This document shows, piece after piece, positions 43,001 through 55,765 of a stretch of 64,000 nucleotides of DNA (positions are counted from its first letter, which is position 1; every line of letters begins with the position of its first letter). A program made the translations under genes and the position numbers. Below the pieces are notes generated by a model. That model ran no database searches. It worked only from the letters and a program-made list of their open reading frames with translations, and was not told the origin of the DNA. This stretch comes from Streptomyces niveus (lineage in GTDB: Bacteria; Actinomycetota; Actinomycetes; Streptomycetales; Streptomycetaceae): contig NZ_MDCR01000064.1 in NCBI RefSeq assembly GCF_001723055.1, forward strand, positions 1-64,000. The letters run 5' to 3'.

Positions 43001-46000
43001 CAGCCGGATGACCGGCTCGCGGTAGGTGACGCTCTCGGCGACCTTCCGGAACTCTTCGAGCATCGGGTCCATCAGCGGCGAGTGGAACGCGTGCGACACC
43101 TTCAGCCGAGTCGTCTTGCGGTCGGCGAACCGCTCGGCGACCGCGGTGACGGCCTCCTCGGCGCCCGAGATCACCACCGAGCCGGGGGTGTTGACCGCCG
43201 CGACGCTCACCCGCTCGGTGAGGTACGGCGTGACCTCCTCCTCGGTGGCCCGGATCGCCACCATCGCCCCGCCGGGCGGGAGTTCCTGGATCAGCCGTCC
43301 GCGCGCCGTGATCAGCCGGGCGGCATCAGCCAGATCGAACACCCCGGCCACATGGGCGGCGGCGAGTTCCCCGATGGAGTGGCCGGTCATGAGGTCCGGC
43401 TTGATCCCCCACGACTCCACCAGCCGGAACAGGGCGACCTGGAGAGCGAAGATCGCGGGCTGGGTGAACTCGGTGCGGCCCAGGGCCTCCTCGTCGCCCC
43501 ACATCACCTCGCGCAGCGCGGGGTCGAGCACGGCGCACACCTCGTCGAACGCCGTGGCGAAAGCGGGGAACGTCTCGTACAGCTCCTGGCCCATCCCGGC
43601 CCACTGACTGCCCTGTCCGGTGAACAGGAACGCCAGCCCGCCCTCGGTGACCGAGTCGATCACGGTCTCGGAGCCGATCCGCACCGCGCGGTGTTCCAGG
43701 GCGGCCCGGCCGGTCGCGGCCGAGTACGCCACGTCCAGCTCGTCCGCGTCGACGGAGGTGATCCGGTCGAGCTGGGCCTGGAGCGCGGTACGGGTCCGGG
43801 CCGAGAGCACCAGGGGGACGACGGGCAACTCCCGCCGCTCCACCGGCGCTTCCTCGACCGGGGCGGCCTCCTCGATGATGACGTGGGCGTTGGTGCCGCT
43901 GATGCCGAAGGAGGACACGCCCGCGCGGCGCGGGCGGCCGTCGTTCGGCCACTCCCTCGTCTCGGTGAGCAGCCGGACGTGGCCGGCCTCCCAGTCCACC
44001 TGGGGTGTGGGCGCGTCCACGTGCAGCGTCCTGGGCAGCGTGGCCTGCCGCATCGCCTCGACCATCTTGATGATGCCCGCCACACCCGCGGCGGCCTGGG
44101 TGTGCCCGATGTTCGACTTGATCGAACCCAGCCACAGCGGTCGGTCCTCGGGGCGGCCCTGGCCGTAGGTGGCCAGCAGCGCCTGCGCCTCGATCGGGTC
44201 ACCCAGGGTGGTGCCCGTGCCGTGCGCCTCGACCGCGTCCACATCGGCGCCCGCCAGGCCCGCGTTGGCCAGCGCCTGCCTGATCACCCGCTGCTGGGAC
44301 GGCCCGTTGGGGGCGGTCAGGCCGTTGCTCGCGCCGTCCTGGTTGGTCGCCGTGCCCCGTACGAGGGCCAGCACCGGGTGGCCGTTGCGGCGGGCGTCCG
44401 ACAGCCGCTCCACCAGGAGCATGCCGACACCCTCACTCCAGCCGGCGCCGTCGGCGGCGGCGGCGAAGGACTTGCAGCGGCCGTCGGTCGCCAGGCCCCG
44501 CTGCTCGCTGAACTCGATGAAGTTGTCCGCCGCGGCCATCACGGTGACACCGCCGGCCAGGGCGAGCGAGCACTCCCCCGACCGCAGGGCCTGCGCCGCC
44601 AGGTGCAGGGCGACCAGGGAGGACGAGCAGGCGGTGTCGACGGTCACCGCGGGGCCTTCGAGCCCCAGGGTGTAGGAGACGCGGCCGGAGGCGATGGCGC
44701 CCGTGCTGCTGTTGTGGGTGTAGTCGTGGTACATCATCCCGGCGAACACACCGGTCGGGCTGCCCTTGAGAGTCGTCGGGTCGATGCCCGCGCGCTCCAG
44801 TACCTCCCAGGACGCCTCCAGCAGCAGCCGCTGCTGAGGGTCCATCACCAGCGCCTCGTTCGGCGCGATCCCGAAGAAACCGGGATCGAACTGGGCCGCG
44901 TCGTAGAGGAATCCGCCCTTGTCGACGTAGCTGGTACGGGGGCGGGTGGCCGTGGGGTCGTAGATCCGCTCCAGGTCCCAGCCGCGGTCGGTGGGGAAGT
45001 GTGAGATGGCGTCCGTGCCGCTGTCGACCAGCCGCCACAGGTCCTCCGGCGAGGACACGCCTCCCGGGTAGCGGCACGCCATCGCGACGATCGCGATCGG
45101 GTCGTCGCCGACCGGGGTCGCGACCGGGGTGAGACGGCTCTCGTGCACCGTTCCCGAGACCTCGTCCAGCAGATGACGCGCGAGAACGGTGGGGTTCGGG
45201 TAGTCGAACACCAGCGTGGCCGGCAGCCGCAGGCCGGTCGCGCCGCCGAGACCGTTGCGCAGTTCCATCGCCGCCAGCGAGTCGACGCCCAGATCGCGGA
45301 ACGCGCGCTCCGGGTCGACGGCCCCCGGTCCGGCGTAGCCGAGCGTGGTGGCGGCCTGCGCGCGGACCAGGTTCAGCAGCATGTCGAAGCGCTGGTCGTC
45401 GGACATGCCCACGAGCCGCTCGCGGAGCCCGTCCGCGTCGGCGCGGGTACGGGCGGTGCCACGGGTGACGACCGGGACCAGGCCGCGCAGCAGCTCCGGC
45501 ACCGCGCCGCCGGCGCGGACGGCCGGGAGGTCGAGCTTGACGGGGACGAGTACGGCGGGTCCGTCCGCCGCCGTCGCAGCGTCGAAGAGCGCCAGCCCCT
45601 CGCTGTGGGACAGCGACAGGATGCCGCCGCGTTCCATACGGGACCGGTCGGTGTCCGTCAGCTCACTGGCCATACCGGTGCTGGTCCGCCACAGGCCCCA
45701 GGCCAGGGACTGGGCGGGCAGGCCACCCGCACGGCGGCGCTCGGCCAGGGCGTCCAGATAGGCGTTGGCCGCCGCGTAGTTGCCCTGCCCCGGCGAGCCG
45801 ATCACGCCGGCCGCGGAGGAGAACAGTACGAACGCGGTCAGGTCCATGTCGCGGGTCAGCTCGTGCAGATACAGGGCGGCGTCCACCTTGGGTCGCATCA
45901 CCCGGTCCACCCGCTCGGGCGTCAGGGACCCGATCACACCGTCGTCCAGGACACCCGCCGCGTGCACCACACCGGTGAGCGAACGCCCCTCCAGCAGCGC

Positions 46001-49000
46001 CGCGAGCGCCTCACGGTCGCCGACGTCGCAGGCGGCGACCTCGACCTCGGCCCCCAGCCCGCTCAGCTCCTCCACCAACTCCGCCGCGCCGGGCGTGTCC
46101 ACGCCCCGGCGACCGGTCAGCAGGAGCCGTGACACCCCGTACTCGGTGACGAGATGCCGGGCCAGCAGAGCACCCAGGACACCCACTCCACCGGTGATCA
46201 GCACCTCGTCGCCGAACGCCGGCGCCAGGTCGTCCGTCGTCTCCGGCGCCGCGGACACGCGGGCCAGCCGGGGCGCGTGGGCGACACCGTCGCGTACCAC
46301 CACCCGGGGCTCACCGGTCGACAGCGCCGGCGCGAGGTCGGCGTTGTCCGCGCCCGGCGCCTCGTCGGTGTCACCGTCCAGGTCGATCAGGAAGAACCGG
46401 TCGGGGTCTTCGGTCTGGGCGGTACGCACCAGACCCCAGACGGCCGCCGCGGCCAGGTCGTCGACGTCCCCGCCGTTCACCGAGACGGCGCCGCGCGTGA
46501 CGACCACCAGACGGGAGCCGGCGGACTGCAGTGCCTCCAGCGCCAGGTTCACCGCCGCGCGTACGTCCAGTCCGCCGGGGAGGCGGAACACCTCCTCGTC
46601 GTTGGGCGGCTGGCCCTCGGTGGAGGCGGAACCGGCGGCGACCGGGGTCAGGGCGACGTGGTACAGCGGCTCCGTACGGGCCTTGGTCGCCATGTCCGTG
46701 AGGGGTCGCAGGGCCAACGAGTCGACCGTCGCGACGGACCGGCCGGTCGCGTCGGCGATGGTCAGGGCCGCCACGCCGTCCTGCACGGGCGTGACGCGCA
46801 CCCGCAGCGCGCCCGCGCCGGAGGCGTGCAGTTCCACTCCCGACCAGGCGAACGGCAGCATCGCCACATCGCCGGTTCCCGCCGGGGAGAGTCCGATGGC
46901 GTGCAGGCCCGCGTCGAAGAGGGCCGGGTGCAGACCGAAGGCGTCCCCCACCGCGTTGTCCGGCAGGGCGATCTCGGCGAACACCTCGTCGCCAGCCCGC
47001 CAGGCGGCCCGAAGCCCCCGGAAGGTCGGCCCGTACGCCATACCCGTGCCGACCAACTCCTCGTAGAGGGTGTCGACATCGAGGTCCAGCGGCTCGGCGC
47101 CGGGCGGGGGCCACTCGGCCAGGTCGCCTCCCCCGGCGGAGGTGGCGGTGGCGAGCAGACCGGTGGCGTGCCGGTTCCAGGGCAGGTCGGTCGCGTCCTG
47201 GTCGCGGGAGTACACCTGGACCTCGCGGCGGCCCTCTTCGTCCGCCGCTCCTACGACGACCTGGACGGCGACCCCGCCGCGTTCGGCGAGGACCAGCGGC
47301 GCCTCGATCGTCAGCTCCTCAACACGGCCGCAGCCGACCTCGTCGCCGGCCCGGATCACGAGCTCCACGAATCCGGTGCCGGGGAAGAGGATCGAGCCGC
47401 CGATGACATGGTCGGTGAGCCAGGGCAGCGTCCCGGTCGACAGCCGTCCGGTGAGCACGACCTCCTCCGAGCCCGCGAGCATGACCATCGCCCCGAGCAG
47501 CGGGTGGCGCAGCGAGCCCAGGCCCATGGAGGCCGCGTCGGCGTTCGCCGTCTCGTCGTTCAGCCAGTAGCGGTTGTGCTGGAAGGCGTACGTGGGCAGT
47601 TCCGTCTGCCGAGCCCCGGTCGCCTCGTACACCTTCTCCCAGTCGACGTCCACGCCGCAGGTGTGCGCCTGGGCCAGCACGCTCAGGAAACGGTCGAGGC
47701 CGCCGTCGTTGCGGCGCAGCGTGCCGATCGTGGTCTGTTCCATGCTCGGCGCCAGCACCGGGTGCGGGCTGGCCTCGATGAACACCCCCACGCCCTGCTC
47801 GGTCAGCCGGCGGATGGTCCGGTCGAACTCCACGGTCTGGCGCAGATTCCGGTACCAGTAGCCGGCGTCGAGAGCGGTGGTGTCCAGCAGCCCGCCGGTC
47901 ACGGTGGAGTAGAAGGGGATCCGCGCGGCGCGGGGCTTGATGGGTGCCAGCACGTCGAGCAGTTCCCGCCCTATGCGCTCCACCTGTGCCGAGTGCGAGG
48001 CGTAGTCCACCTGGATCCGGCGCGCCCGTACGCCGTCGGCCTCGCAGGAGGCCATCAGTTCGTCCAGCGCGTCGACCTCGCCCGAGACCACGGTGGCGGC
48101 GTTGCCGTTGACCACCGCGATGCCCGTCCGGGTGCCCCAGCGCTCGATCAGCCGCTCGGTCTCCTCCCGTGGGAGGGCGACCGACACCATCCCGCCCTGG
48201 CCGGAGAGGGCCAGCAGCGCCTTGCTGCGCAGGGCGACCACCCGGGCACCGTCCTGCAACGACAGCGCTCCGGCCACGCTCGCCGCGGCGATCTCGCCCT
48301 GGGAGTGGCCCACCACGCCGACGGGCTCGACTCCGTAGTGCCGCCACAGACCGGCCAGTGACACCATGACCGCCCACAGGACGGGCTGCACGACGTCGAC
48401 ACGTTCCAGCAGGGCCTCGTCGCCGAGCGCCTCGCCCAACGACCAGTCCACGAAGGGCGCCAGTGCCTCCTCGCACGCGGACATCTGCTCCGTGAACACG
48501 GCGGACGACGCCATCAGCTCGGTCGCCATGCCCACCCACTGGGAGCCCTGTCCGGGGAACACCATGACCGCGCCGGCGCCGGGCCGGGCCGCTGTCACCG
48601 GTGCTTCCCCCTGCACCAGAGCGGCGAGCCCCTGGGAGAAGCCCTCCTCGTCGGCGGCCAGTACGGCGGCCCGGTAGTCGTACGACGCCCGCCGCGTGGC
48701 CAGGGACCATCCCACGTCCACCGGCCGTGGGTCGTGCGTGGCGACGGCCTGGAGCCGCTGCGCGTAGGCGCGTACGGCGGCCTCGGTCTTCCCGGAGATC
48801 AGCCAGGGCACCACCGGAAGTTCCCGGTGCTCACGCGGCTCCGGCGACTCCGGCGACTCTTCGGCCGGTACGTCCCCGGCCCGCGGAGCCTCCTCCAGGA
48901 CGATGTGGGCGTTGGTCCCACTGGCCCCGAACGAGGACACGGCGGCGCGGCGCGGGCCGCCCTCCGGCCAGGCGCGGGCCTCGGTGAGCAGCCGGACGCT

Positions 49001-50236
49001 TCCCGCCGTCCAGTCCACCTGCGGGGACGGTTCGTCCACATGCAGTGTCTTCGGCAGAGAGCCGTGGCGTATCGCCTGGACCATCTTGATGATGCCCGCC
49101 ACACCGGCGGCGGCCTGGGTGTGCCCGATGTTCGACTTGACCGACCCGAGCCAGAGCGGGCGGTCCTCGGGGCGGTCCTGCCCGTAGGTGGCCAGCAGCG
49201 CCTGCGCCTCGATCGGGTCACCCAGGGTGGTTCCGGTGCCGTGGGCCTCCACGACGTCCACATCGGACCCCGCCAGGCCCGCGTTGGCCAGGGCCTGCTG
49301 GATCACCCGGCGCTGGGACGGGCCGTTCGGCGCGGTGATGCCGTTGCTGGCGCCGTCCTGGTTGACGGCGCTGCCGCGCACGACCGCCAGAATCGGGTGG
49401 CCGTTGCGGCGGGCGTCCGACAGCCGCTCCACCACCAGCATGCCGACACCCTCACCCCACCCGGTGCCGTCGGCCGCCGAGGCGAACGCCTTGCAGCGGC
49501 CGTCCGTCGACAGACCCCGCTGCCGGCTGAACTCCACGAAGGTGACCGGCGTCGACATGATCGTCACGCCGCCGGCCAGGGCGAGGGAACATTCCCCACT
49601 GCGCAGGGCCTTGACCGCCATGTCCAGTGCGACCAGCGAGGACGAGCAGGCGGTGTCGACGGTCACCGCCGGACCCTCCAGCCCCAGCGTGTAGGCGACC
49701 CGGCCGGAGACCAGCGCACCGGTCACGCTGCTGCTCGGATAGTCGTGGTACACGAGCCCGGCGAAGACTCCGGTGGCGGTGCCCTTCAGCGACGGCGGGT
49801 CGATCCCGGCCCGCTCCACGGCCTCCCAGGAGGTTTCCAGCAGCAGCCGCTGCTGCGGGTCCATCGCCATCGCCTCAAGGGGGCTGATGCCGAAGAACTC
49901 GGGGTCGAAGTCGCCCGCGCCGTCCAGGAAGCTGCCCTTGTTGACGTAGCTGGTGTTCTCGCCCGTCCCGTCGGGGTCGTACAGCGAGTCCAGGTTCCAG
50001 CCACGGTCGGTGGGGAACTCGCCCACCGTTTCCAGGCCGTCGGCGACGAGGTCCCAGAGTCCTTCCGGCGAGGACGCGCCACCGGGGAAGCGGCATGCCA
50101 TTCCCACGATCGCGATCGGCTCCCGCTCCCGATCCTCCACCTCACGCAGACGGCGCCGAGTCTGCTGCAACTCACCGGTGGCAAGCCGCAGATACTCGCG
50201 AAGCCGGTCGTCGTTGGAGTCCTTCGACATCGTCAT
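40091..50236 (-). CDS. PKS D: modules 6 and 7 (each KS-AT-DH-KR-ACP)
   Basis: The protein is 3381 aa from the ATG at 50236; a second ATG at 50230 is equally possible, and no strong ribosome site separates them. The N-terminal docking region resembles '[19 protein letters not shown]'. Module 6: KS (about 38-455, Cys about 196), AT with GHSQG and YASH (methylmalonyl), intact DH, KR with LDD and NYAAAN, ACP (Ser about 1653). Module 7: KS (about 1711-2120, FFGIAPNEA like module 8), AT with HAFH (malonyl), intact DH, KR with LDD, ACP (Ser about 3256). The C-terminal tail '[15 protein letters not shown]' is the partner type for the PKS E N-terminus. Together with module 8 it should produce a conjugated triene with the methyl at C6. 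Confidence 0.93.
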   Translation of the reverse strand: MTMSKDSNDDRLREYLRLATGELQQTRRRLREVEDREREPIAIVGMACRFPGGASSPEGLWDLVADGLETVGEFPTDRGWNLDSLYDPDGTGENTSYVNKGSFLDGAGDFDPEFFGISPLEAMAMDPQQRLLLETSWEAVERAGIDPPSLKGTATGVFAGLVYHDYPSSSVTGALVSGRVAYTLGLEGPAVTVDTACSSSLVALDMAVKALRSGECSLALAGGVTIMSTPVTFVEFSRQRGLSTDGRCKAFASAADGTGWGEGVGMLVVERLSDARRNGHPILAVVRGSAVNQDGASNGITAPNGPSQRRVIQQALANAGLAGSDVDVVEAHGTGTTLGDPIEAQALLATYGQDRPEDRPLWLGSVKSNIGHTQAAAGVAGIIKMVQAIRHGSLPKTLHVDEPSPQVDWTAGSVRLLTEARAWPEGGPRRAAVSSFGASGTNAHIVLEEAPRAGDVPAEESPESPEPREHRELPVVPWLISGKTEAAVRAYAQRLQAVATHDPRPVDVGWSLATRRASYDYRAAVLAADEEGFSQGLAALVQGEAPVTAARPGAGAVMVFPGQGSQWVGMATELMASSAVFTEQMSACEEALAPFVDWSLGEALGDEALLERVDVVQPVLWAVMVSLAGLWRHYGVEPVGVVGHSQGEIAAASVAGALSLQDGARVVALRSKALLALSGQGGMVSVALPREETERLIERWGTRTGIAVVNGNAATVVSGEVDALDELMASCEADGVRARRIQVDYASHSAQVERIGRELLDVLAPIKPRAARIPFYSTVTGGLLDTTALDAGYWYRNLRQTVEFDRTIRRLTEQGVGVFIEASPHPVLAPSMEQTTIGTLRRNDGGLDRFLSVLAQAHTCGVDVDWEKVYEATGARQTELPTYAFQHNRYWLNDETANADAASMGLGSLRHPLLGAMVMLAGSEEVVLTGRLSTGTLPWLTDHVIGGSILFPGTGFVELVIRAGDEVGCGRVEELTIEAPLVLAERGGVAVQVVVGAADEEGRREVQVYSRDQDATDLPWNRHATGLLATATSAGGGDLAEWPPPGAEPLDLDVDTLYEELVGTGMAYGPTFRGLRAAWRAGDEVFAEIALPDNAVGDAFGLHPALFDAGLHAIGLSPAGTGDVAMLPFAWSGVELHASGAGALRVRVTPVQDGVAALTIADATGRSVATVDSLALRPLTDMATKARTEPLYHVALTPVAAGSASTEGQPPNDEEVFRLPGGLDVRAAVNLALEALQSAGSRLVVVTRGAVSVNGGDVDDLAAAAVWGLVRTAQTEDPDRFFLIDLDGDTDEAPGADNADLAPALSTGEPRVVVRDGVAHAPRLARVSAAPETTDDLAPAFGDEVLITGGVGVLGALLARHLVTEYGVSRLLLTGRRGVDTPGAAELVEELSGLGAEVEVAACDVGDREALAALLEGRSLTGVVHAAGVLDDGVIGSLTPERVDRVMRPKVDAALYLHELTRDMDLTAFVLFSSAAGVIGSPGQGNYAAANAYLDALAERRRAGGLPAQSLAWGLWRTSTGMASELTDTDRSRMERGGILSLSHSEGLALFDAATAADGPAVLVPVKLDLPAVRAGGAVPELLRGLVPVVTRGTARTRADADGLRERLVGMSDDQRFDMLLNLVRAQAATTLGYAGPGAVDPERAFRDLGVDSLAAMELRNGLGGATGLRLPATLVFDYPNPTVLARHLLDEVSGTVHESRLTPVATPVGDDPIAIVAMACRYPGGVSSPEDLWRLVDSGTDAISHFPTDRGWDLERIYDPTATRPRTSYVDKGGFLYDAAQFDPGFFGIAPNEALVMDPQQRLLLEASWEVLERAGIDPTTLKGSPTGVFAGMMYHDYTHNSSTGAIASGRVSYTLGLEGPAVTVDTACSSSLVALHLAAQALRSGECSLALAGGVTVMAAADNFIEFSEQRGLATDGRCKSFAAAADGAGWSEGVGMLLVERLSDARRNGHPVLALVRGTATNQDGASNGLTAPNGPSQQRVIRQALANAGLAGADVDAVEAHGTGTTLGDPIEAQALLATYGQGRPEDRPLWLGSIKSNIGHTQAAAGVAGIIKMVEAMRQATLPRTLHVDAPTPQVDWEAGHVRLLTETREWPNDGRPRRAGVSSFGISGTNAHVIIEEAAPVEEAPVERRELPVVPLVLSARTRTALQAQLDRITSVDADELDVAYSAATGRAALEHRAVRIGSETVIDSVTEGGLAFLFTGQGSQWAGMGQELYETFPAFATAFDEVCAVLDPALREVMWGDEEALGRTEFTQPAIFALQVALFRLVESWGIKPDLMTGHSIGELAAAHVAGVFDLADAARLITARGRLIQELPPGGAMVAIRATEEEVTPYLTERVSVAAVNTPGSVVISGAEEAVTAVAERFADRKTTRLKVSHAFHSPLMDPMLEEFRKVAESVTYREPVIRLTKDVASAEYWVRHVRDAVRFADDVTHLQDQGITRFMEVGPDSVLTAMVRQTTDGTVAATQRHDRPAVETLFTGVGRLFAAGVRVDWDAVFDGRGARRVDLPTYPFQRQSFWIESGRGADASDHPLLDQVVAVAGADRTVLTGRLSLGTQPWLAEHAVAGTLLFPGTGFVELAVRAGDEVGCGRIEELTIEAPLVLAEHTATAVQVVVGVDDGAGRRTVEVYARDADEPHLPWTRHAAGTLSPATGGPAAEAAAQWPPPGAEPLELAGLYESLAEAGIEYGPAFQGLKSAWRSGQTVYAEIVLSGAADRFGIHPALLDAALHTVPLLSDDDRVVLPFSWAGVELHASGATALRVTMTLSDQDQVTLHAVDGAGQPVVSVDALTLRPMAAGALTRVDSLFQVEWTPVAVRDDAAADTKVWRTEGDDVLSTLHPLLKAVQAETETLAVVTRGAVSVAGERVTDLAGASAWGLVRSAQSEDPGRFVLIDVAGEDEKADIALALAAGEPQVAVRDGKVYVPRLRAASVAESEPSSVFGDEVLITGASGALGALVARHLVTGHGVRRLLLTSRRGLAAPGAAELVEELAGLGAEAEVAACDVGDREALAALLEGRSLTGVVHAAGVLDDGVIASLTPERLDKVVTPKAVAALHLHELTRDMELGAFVLFSSVAGVIGTPGQGNYAAANAYLDALAAHRRADGLPAQSLAWGLWTTDAGMAGDLADTDRQRIDRAGLTGLSPEQGLELLDVAGALAAPALVPMSLDTRTLNAAEVPPMLRGLVRGSSRRTVSAHSTGGGAALRKRLAALPADDRYDEVLDLVRTHAAAVLGHAGPEAVEPERAFGDLGFDSLGAVEFRNTLNAAAGLRLPATMIFDHPTARVLAEHIAAELAPDGDAGAAADEETVRRLLGSIPLTRLHDAGLMEALLELAGAGAGAASGTAAAVPEEDSIDAMDAEALISMALQDTDPDEATREV

Positions 50237-50277
50237 CAACCAATCCGTGAAAGTTCACAAAGCAGAGGCGGGAGCCG

Positions 50278-53200
50278 TCAGGACAGTCCGAGTTCCTTGT
50301 TCAGCACCGCGAACAACTCGTCATCGGATTCGGTCACCAGGCCGCCGACGGGCTCATCCGTCACGCCGCTTCCGGCGTCTCGCGCCCGTCGCGACATGGT
50401 TTCGAGGCGGGCCGTGACCTTGGCATGGGCTTCGCGGTCGCCCGATGCCAGCTCGCTCAGCACGGCTTCCAGCCGACTCAGTTCGGCCAGCAGCGCTGCC
50501 GCCCCGTCGGCCTCCTCCGGGCGCAGCCCGTCGTGCACGAGCTCGGCGATGGCCAGGGGGGTCGGGTAGTCGAAGGCCAGGGTCGGGGGCAGTGACAGCC
50601 CTGTCTCGGTGTTGAGCGCGTTGCGCAGTTCCACCGCGCCCAGCGAGGTGAGGCCGAGTTCGTTGAAAGCGCGGTCCGGGGGCACCTCGTCGGCGCCGCC
50701 GTGTCCGAGCACCTGGGCGACGTGGCCCCGTACCAACTCCAGGAGGAACTTCTCGCGTTCCGGCACGGTCAGTCCGGACAGCCGCTCCCACGACGCCCGG
50801 CCTGCCGGCGCGCGACGGGTCTGACCGCGTACCAGTCCGCCGAAAATCGCGGGCAGCGTCCCCGTCTCGGCGAGGGACCGCATCACCGCCAGGTCGAACC
50901 GGACCGGCAGCGTCATCGGCGGCCGGCCGCGCAGGGTCGCGGCATCCATCAGCGCCAGCCCCTCGTCCGGGGACAGCGGTGGCATTCCCGAGCGCCTGAG
51001 CCGCGCCAGCTCGGCGTCGTCCAGGCGGTCGGCCATGCCCCCGACCTCGGTCCAGGGTCCCCAGCCGAGGGTCAGCGCGGGCAGCCCCTTGGTCGCGCGA
51101 TGCCTGGCGAGCGCGTCCAGCCAGGCGTTCGCGGCCGCGTAGTTGCCCTGTCCCGCGCCGCCGAGCGTGCCGGCGACGGAGGAGAAGATCACGAACGACG
51201 AGAGATCGTGGTCCAGGGTGAGTTCGTGCAGATGCCAGGCGGCGTCGACCTTCGGCCTCATGACCGTGTCCAGCCGCTCGGGCGTCAACGCTCCCATGAG
51301 TCCGTCGTCCAGCACACCGGCCGAGTGCACGAGGCCCGTCAGGGGCCGTTCGGCCAGCAGGGCGGCCAGCGCGTCCCGGTCGGTGACGTCGCAGACGACG
51401 ACCTCCACCTCGGCGCCCGATCCGGTCAGCTCCGCCACCAGTTCGGCCGCGCCCGGCGTGTCCATGCCCCGGCGGCTGGTCAGCAGCAGGCTCTTCGCGC
51501 CGTGCTCCGCGGCCAGGTGCCGGGCGGCCAGGGCGCCGAGCCCGTTCAGACCACCGGTGATCAGGATCGTGCCGTGCGTGCCCCACGACTGGACGCGGCC
51601 TTCGACCGCGGGGACGCGGGCCAGCCTCGCCACCCGGATCTCGCCGTCCCGTACGGCGATCTCGGGCTCGGCGAGGCGCAGCACCTCGTCGGGGAGTTCG
51701 GCTTCGGCGTCCAGGTCCACCAGGACGAACCGGCCCGGGTGCTCCGACTCCGCCGAACGCACCAGGCCCCAGACCGCCGCGTGCCCGAGGTCGCTTCCGT
51801 CGGTCGCGCCGCGCGTGACGACGACGAGCCTGGCGTCGGCGGCTTGCTCGTCGTCCAGCCACCGCTGGATGACGGGGAGCACCTGATGGGTGATCGCCCG
51901 GAAGCCTTCGGGCGCGGAGTCGTCCAGTGGCGGGCACTCGTAGACGACATGAGCACCGGTCTCGGAGCCGACGGGTGCGGGGGCGGTGACCCAGTCGACG
52001 TGGAACAGCGATTCACGGCCGCCGGTGTGCGCCCGTACCTCGTCCGTGGTGATCGAGCGGGTCTCGACCGACTCCACCGACAGAACGGGCTTTCCGTCCT
52101 GGCCGACGCTCACCGAGGCTCCGCGCCACATGTGGGCGAGCGTCGGCTCGCCGTCGGGGTGGAGTCCGGCGGTGTGCGCGGCGGCTTCGAGCACCGTGGC
52201 GTACGTCTCGTCGTCACGTGTCCACGAGGACCCGGTGGCCTCGGAGGTCAGGACGCCGGTGGCGTGCTTGACCCAGGCCGCCGTCCGGTCGCCCCGGCGC
52301 GCGTACACGCTGAACGCCCCGGCCTCGTCGACCATCGCGCGCAGTGTCGTGTCGTCCTCGGTGCCGGCCATGACCAGCGGCGCGTGGAGGTCGAGCGCTT
52401 CGACGCGCCCGCGACCCGTCTGCTCCGCTGCCGTCAGGGCGAGTTCCAGGAACACTTCCCCGGGCACGACCACGGCGCCGAAGGCGTCGTGGTCGGCGAG
52501 CCAGGGGTGGGTGTCGAGGGAGAGACGTCCGGTGAAGACGACACCTCCGGTGTCGGGCAGCCCGATACCCGACGTCAGCAGAGGGTGGTCGACGGCGTCC
52601 GCGCCGGCCGTGGTCTTGGACTGCTCGATCAGCCAGAAGCGCTTGCGCTGGAACGCGTACGTCGGCAGATCGACGCGCCGCGCACCACGCCCGTCGAACA
52701 CGGCGTCCCAGTCCACCGCCACACCGGCCGCGAACAAACGGCCCACACCGGCGAACACACTCTCCACCTCGGGACGGTCACGCCGAAGCGTGGGTGCCAG
52801 CGTGCCCTCGGCACTCTGACCCGCCATCGCCGTCAGCACACCATCAGGACCGATCTCCAGGAACCGCGTCACACCCTCGTCCTGGAGGTGGCGCACGTCA
52901 TCGGCGAACCGCACGGCCTCGCGTACGTGCGCCACCCAGTAGTCCGCCGAACCGACGTCCTTGGTCATCCGGATGGCAGGCTCTTGGTACGTGACGCTCT
53001 CCGCGATCTTGCGGAAGTCGTCCAGCATCGGATCCATCAGCGGCGAGTGGAAGGCGTGAGAGACCGTCAGACGATTGCGCTTGCGGTCGGTGAACCGCTC
53101 CACCACCGCCGCGACCGCGGCTTCCTCACCCGAAATCACCACCGAGGACGGGCTGTTGACCGCAGCAACACTCACCCCCTCGGTCAGCAGTGGTGAGACT

Positions 53201-55173
53201 TCTTCCTCCGTGGCCTGGATGGCGACCATCGCCCCACCCGCCGGCAACACCTGCATCAACCGCCCACGCGCAGAGATCAACCGGCCCGCATCCTCCAGAC
53301 CGAACACCCCCGCCACATGCGCCGCCGCCAACTCACCGATCGAATGCCCCACCAGGAAATCCGGCCTGACACCCCACGACTCCACCAGCCGGAACAACGC
53401 CACCTCAAGAGCGAAGATCGCCGGCTGAGTGAACTCCGTACGGCCCAGAGCCTCCTCATCACCCCACATCACCTCACGAACAGCCGGATCCAGAACCGCA
53501 CACACCTCATCGAACGCCACCGCGAAAGCGGGGAACGTCTCGTACAACTCCCGCCCCATACCGAGACGTTGACTCCCCTGCCCCGTGAACAGGAAAGCCA
53601 CCTTGCCCTCGGTGACCGAGCCGATCACGGTCTCGGGACCCACCAGCACCGCTCGGTGCTCCAGGACAGCACGTCCCGTCGCGGCCGAGTACGCGACGTC
53701 CAGCGGGTCGCCGTTCGCGGCCAGTTCGCCGAAGCGGCGGATCTGCGCCTCCAGCGCCGCCGGGGTCTTCCCCGACACCACCACCGGAGCCACCGGCAAC
53801 TCCCGCCGCTCCACCGCCATTTCCTCGACGGGGACGGCCTCTTCGACAATGACGTGGGCGTTCGTGCCACTGAGGCCGAACGACGACACTCCCGCGCGGC
53901 GCGGACGGTCTTCGCTCGGCCACTCACGCGCCTCGGTCAGCAGCCGCACATCCCCTGCGTCCCAGTCGACCTGCTTCGTCGGCTCCTCCACATGCAGCGT
54001 CTTCGGCAGCCTGCCGTGACGCATCGCCTCGACCATCTTGATGATCCCCGCGACACCCGCCGCCGCCTGCGTATGACCGATGTTCGACTTGATCGACCCC
54101 AGCCACAACGGCCGCCCCTCCGGACGGCCCTGACCGTACGTCTCCAACAGGGCCTGAGCCTCGATCGGGTCACCCAGCGTCGTGCCCGTCCCATGCGCCT
54201 CGACCGCGTCCACATCCGCCGTCGACAGGCCCGCCTTCGCCAGCGCCTGCTTGATCACGCGACGCTGCGCCGGGCCGTTGGGGGCCGTCAGACCGTTGCT
54301 GGCGCCGTCCTGGTTGAGCGCGCTCCCGCGCACCACCGCGAGCACCGGATGCCCCAGCCGACGCGCCTCCGACAGACGCTCCAGAAGGAGAACTCCGACA
54401 CCTTCGGAGCAGCTCATGCCGTTGGCGGCGTCGCTGAACGACTTGCAGCGGCCGTCGATCGACAGGCCGCGCTGCTCACTGAAGTAGAGGAACATCTCGG
54501 GGGTGGACATCACCGTCACACCGCCCGCGAGAGCGAGCGAGCACTCACCGGAACGCAGCGACTGAATCGCCGTGTGCAGAGCGACCAGCGACGACGAGCA
54601 GGCGGTGTCCATGGTCACCGCGGGACCCACGAGGCCCAGTGTGTAGGCCACGCGCCCGGAGACGATGCTGCCTCCGCTGCTGCCGCCGGCGTAGTCGTGG
54701 TACATCACCCCGGCGAACACACCGGTCGGGCTGCCCTTCAACGAGGCGGGGTCGATCCCGGCACGCTCCAGCACCTCCCAGGACGCCTCCAGCAGCAGGC
54801 GCTGCTGCGGGTCGGTCTCCAGGGCCTCACGCGGGCTGATACCGAAGAACTCGGCGTCGAACTCCGGGGCGTCGTGCAGGAATCCGCCTTCGCGGGACGT
54901 TGTCTTTCCGGGCTTGCCGACCTCGGGGTCGTAGATGTCCTCCACGCCCCAGCCACGGTCGGCCGGGAACTCCGATATCGCGTCGACACCCTCGTCGACG
55001 AGCCGCCACAAGTCCTCGGGCGAGTTCACGCCACCCGGGTAGCGGCACGCCATCGAGACAATGGCGATCGGCTCCTGGTCACGCTGCTCAAGCTCGGCGA
55101 CTCGTCTGCGCGCTGTGCGCAGATCCGTGGTCGCGCGCTTGAGGTAGTCAAGAAGCTTCTCCTGGTTGCTCAC
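50278..55173 (-). CDS. PKS C: module 5 (KS-AT-broken DH-KR-ACP)
   Basis: The protein is 1631 aa from a GTG at 55173 with GGGTGG upstream; a GTG at 55206 lacks a ribosome site. The N-terminal docking region is '[19 protein letters not shown]'. Domains: KS (about 35-450, Cys about 192), AT with HAFH (malonyl), DH about 55 aa shorter than its neighbours, KR with LDD and NYAAAN, ACP (Ser about 1510), and a C-terminal docking tail ending '[13 protein letters not shown]'. The DH keeps HxxxGxxxxP of the first hot-dog half but has lost YGPxF and the HPxxxD acid of the second, so it should not dehydrate. The KR glycine motif is slightly altered (GGLNGLG) but otherwise complete. The module should therefore leave a hydroxyl, the predicted 9-OH. 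It is the first gene of the 33-kb operon. Confidence 0.93.
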   Translation of the reverse strand: MSNQEKLLDYLKRATTDLRTARRRVAELEQRDQEPIAIVSMACRYPGGVNSPEDLWRLVDEGVDAISEFPADRGWGVEDIYDPEVGKPGKTTSREGGFLHDAPEFDAEFFGISPREALETDPQQRLLLEASWEVLERAGIDPASLKGSPTGVFAGVMYHDYAGGSSGGSIVSGRVAYTLGLVGPAVTMDTACSSSLVALHTAIQSLRSGECSLALAGGVTVMSTPEMFLYFSEQRGLSIDGRCKSFSDAANGMSCSEGVGVLLLERLSEARRLGHPVLAVVRGSALNQDGASNGLTAPNGPAQRRVIKQALAKAGLSTADVDAVEAHGTGTTLGDPIEAQALLETYGQGRPEGRPLWLGSIKSNIGHTQAAAGVAGIIKMVEAMRHGRLPKTLHVEEPTKQVDWDAGDVRLLTEAREWPSEDRPRRAGVSSFGLSGTNAHVIVEEAVPVEEMAVERRELPVAPVVVSGKTPAALEAQIRRFGELAANGDPLDVAYSAATGRAVLEHRAVLVGPETVIGSVTEGKVAFLFTGQGSQRLGMGRELYETFPAFAVAFDEVCAVLDPAVREVMWGDEEALGRTEFTQPAIFALEVALFRLVESWGVRPDFLVGHSIGELAAAHVAGVFGLEDAGRLISARGRLMQVLPAGGAMVAIQATEEEVSPLLTEGVSVAAVNSPSSVVISGEEAAVAAVVERFTDRKRNRLTVSHAFHSPLMDPMLDDFRKIAESVTYQEPAIRMTKDVGSADYWVAHVREAVRFADDVRHLQDEGVTRFLEIGPDGVLTAMAGQSAEGTLAPTLRRDRPEVESVFAGVGRLFAAGVAVDWDAVFDGRGARRVDLPTYAFQRKRFWLIEQSKTTAGADAVDHPLLTSGIGLPDTGGVVFTGRLSLDTHPWLADHDAFGAVVVPGEVFLELALTAAEQTGRGRVEALDLHAPLVMAGTEDDTTLRAMVDEAGAFSVYARRGDRTAAWVKHATGVLTSEATGSSWTRDDETYATVLEAAAHTAGLHPDGEPTLAHMWRGASVSVGQDGKPVLSVESVETRSITTDEVRAHTGGRESLFHVDWVTAPAPVGSETGAHVVYECPPLDDSAPEGFRAITHQVLPVIQRWLDDEQAADARLVVVTRGATDGSDLGHAAVWGLVRSAESEHPGRFVLVDLDAEAELPDEVLRLAEPEIAVRDGEIRVARLARVPAVEGRVQSWGTHGTILITGGLNGLGALAARHLAAEHGAKSLLLTSRRGMDTPGAAELVAELTGSGAEVEVVVCDVTDRDALAALLAERPLTGLVHSAGVLDDGLMGALTPERLDTVMRPKVDAAWHLHELTLDHDLSSFVIFSSVAGTLGGAGQGNYAAANAWLDALARHRATKGLPALTLGWGPWTEVGGMADRLDDAELARLRRSGMPPLSPDEGLALMDAATLRGRPPMTLPVRFDLAVMRSLAETGTLPAIFGGLVRGQTRRAPAGRASWERLSGLTVPEREKFLLELVRGHVAQVLGHGGADEVPPDRAFNELGLTSLGAVELRNALNTETGLSLPPTLAFDYPTPLAIAELVHDGLRPEEADGAAALLAELSRLEAVLSELASGDREAHAKVTARLETMSRRARDAGSGVTDEPVGGLVTESDDELFAVLNKELGLS
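52489..54383 (-). repeat. 1.9-kb tract of module 5 nearly identical to module 4
   Basis: This is the partner of 25461-27355. The match ends inside the DH region just where the broken DH of module 5 diverges, near the HxxxGxxxxP motif. On the KS side, further identical patches continue at the same offset, for example 54931-55020 against 27903-27992. Recent duplication or gene conversion between modules 4 and 5 is the likely cause. Confidence 0.85.
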
Positions 55174-55477
55174 CAAAGCCACCCCGGGTCGAAAGGGCGT
55201 CGACACTTACGACGCGCGCTTGCCGGGAACGTTACGCAGGGTGAAAACACCCCCCAACCCCTGATCGCCCCTAACGTGGCCCGACCCCTTCGCCCGGCGC
55301 GACCATCGGTTTCCGACCCCGGCGTCCGGACCACGTGCAGCCCACACCGACCGCGCCCGGTCGCGGCAGGGGTTCGCCCTGTCACGCGCGGTAGTCGGCT
55401 CTCAGGGACGTACGGGGTCGGTGCGCCGCCTCGCGGCGACGCACCCGCTCACCGGTGGTTCGGCGGGAAGGCGCGGG
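55174..55477 (-). promoter_or_regulatory. Promoter region of the PKS operon with repeat sites
   Basis: These 304 bases lie between the carboxylase epsilon gene and PKS C, both on the minus strand, and hold no convincing gene. Read on the plus strand, CCCCT occurs at 55258-55262, 55268-55272 (as CCCCTA) and 55285-55289, spaced 10 and 17 bases; on the coding strand these are AGGGG words facing PKS C. A C-run at 55250-55255 adds a further weaker copy. The sites lie 85-115 bases upstream of the chosen PKS C start, a plausible activator position. I could not pick a confident -10/-35 pair. Confidence 0.55.
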
Positions 55478-55765
55478 TCAGTGCCGCCACTCTCTGTCCT
55501 GGCCGCCCGTCCAGGCGCCCGGCGGTGTGTACCAGGCACCGGGTGAGGTGTAACGGACCGCACCCCAGGCGGAGTTGCGCCGCTGTCGGGCCGCGGAGGA
55601 CGCGACGGCCTGCTCCCGGGTACCGGTCAGGGCGCTCAACACCGCGAGCAGCGCCGCCAGTTCCATCTCTCCCGGAGCGCCCCTGACGACGCGCACGAGG
55701 TGCTCGGCAGGTGTGACGGCGACGGGTTCCCGTGTTCGCGGGCCGGCCACGTAGTCGGGGTGCAT
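55478..55765 (-). CDS. Acyl-CoA carboxylase epsilon subunit (AccE/PccE-like)
   Basis: The protein is 95 aa. It fits the small epsilon subunit of actinobacterial acyl-CoA carboxylases: a VRVVRGAPGEMELAALLAVL core (about aa 24-43) followed by a Ser/Ala-rich linker and a short tail beginning SAWGAVR. In Streptomyces this subunit binds and stimulates the carboxyltransferase beta subunit that makes malonyl- or methylmalonyl-CoA. The ATG has a near-perfect GGAGG ribosome site. No alpha or beta subunit is encoded in the window, so it would have to work with subunits encoded elsewhere. The position at the head of the PKS operon suggests it raises extender-unit supply. Confidence 0.75.
   Translation of the reverse strand: MHPDYVAGPRTREPVAVTPAEHLVRVVRGAPGEMELAALLAVLSALTGTREQAVASSAARQRRNSAWGAVRYTSPGAWYTPPGAWTGGQDREWRH

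Noticed and set aside
22959..55173. Trans-AT polyketide synthase.
   Set aside because: Each of the eight ring modules has its own AT with an intact nucleophile motif. The single discrete AT looks VinK-like, not malonyl-specific.
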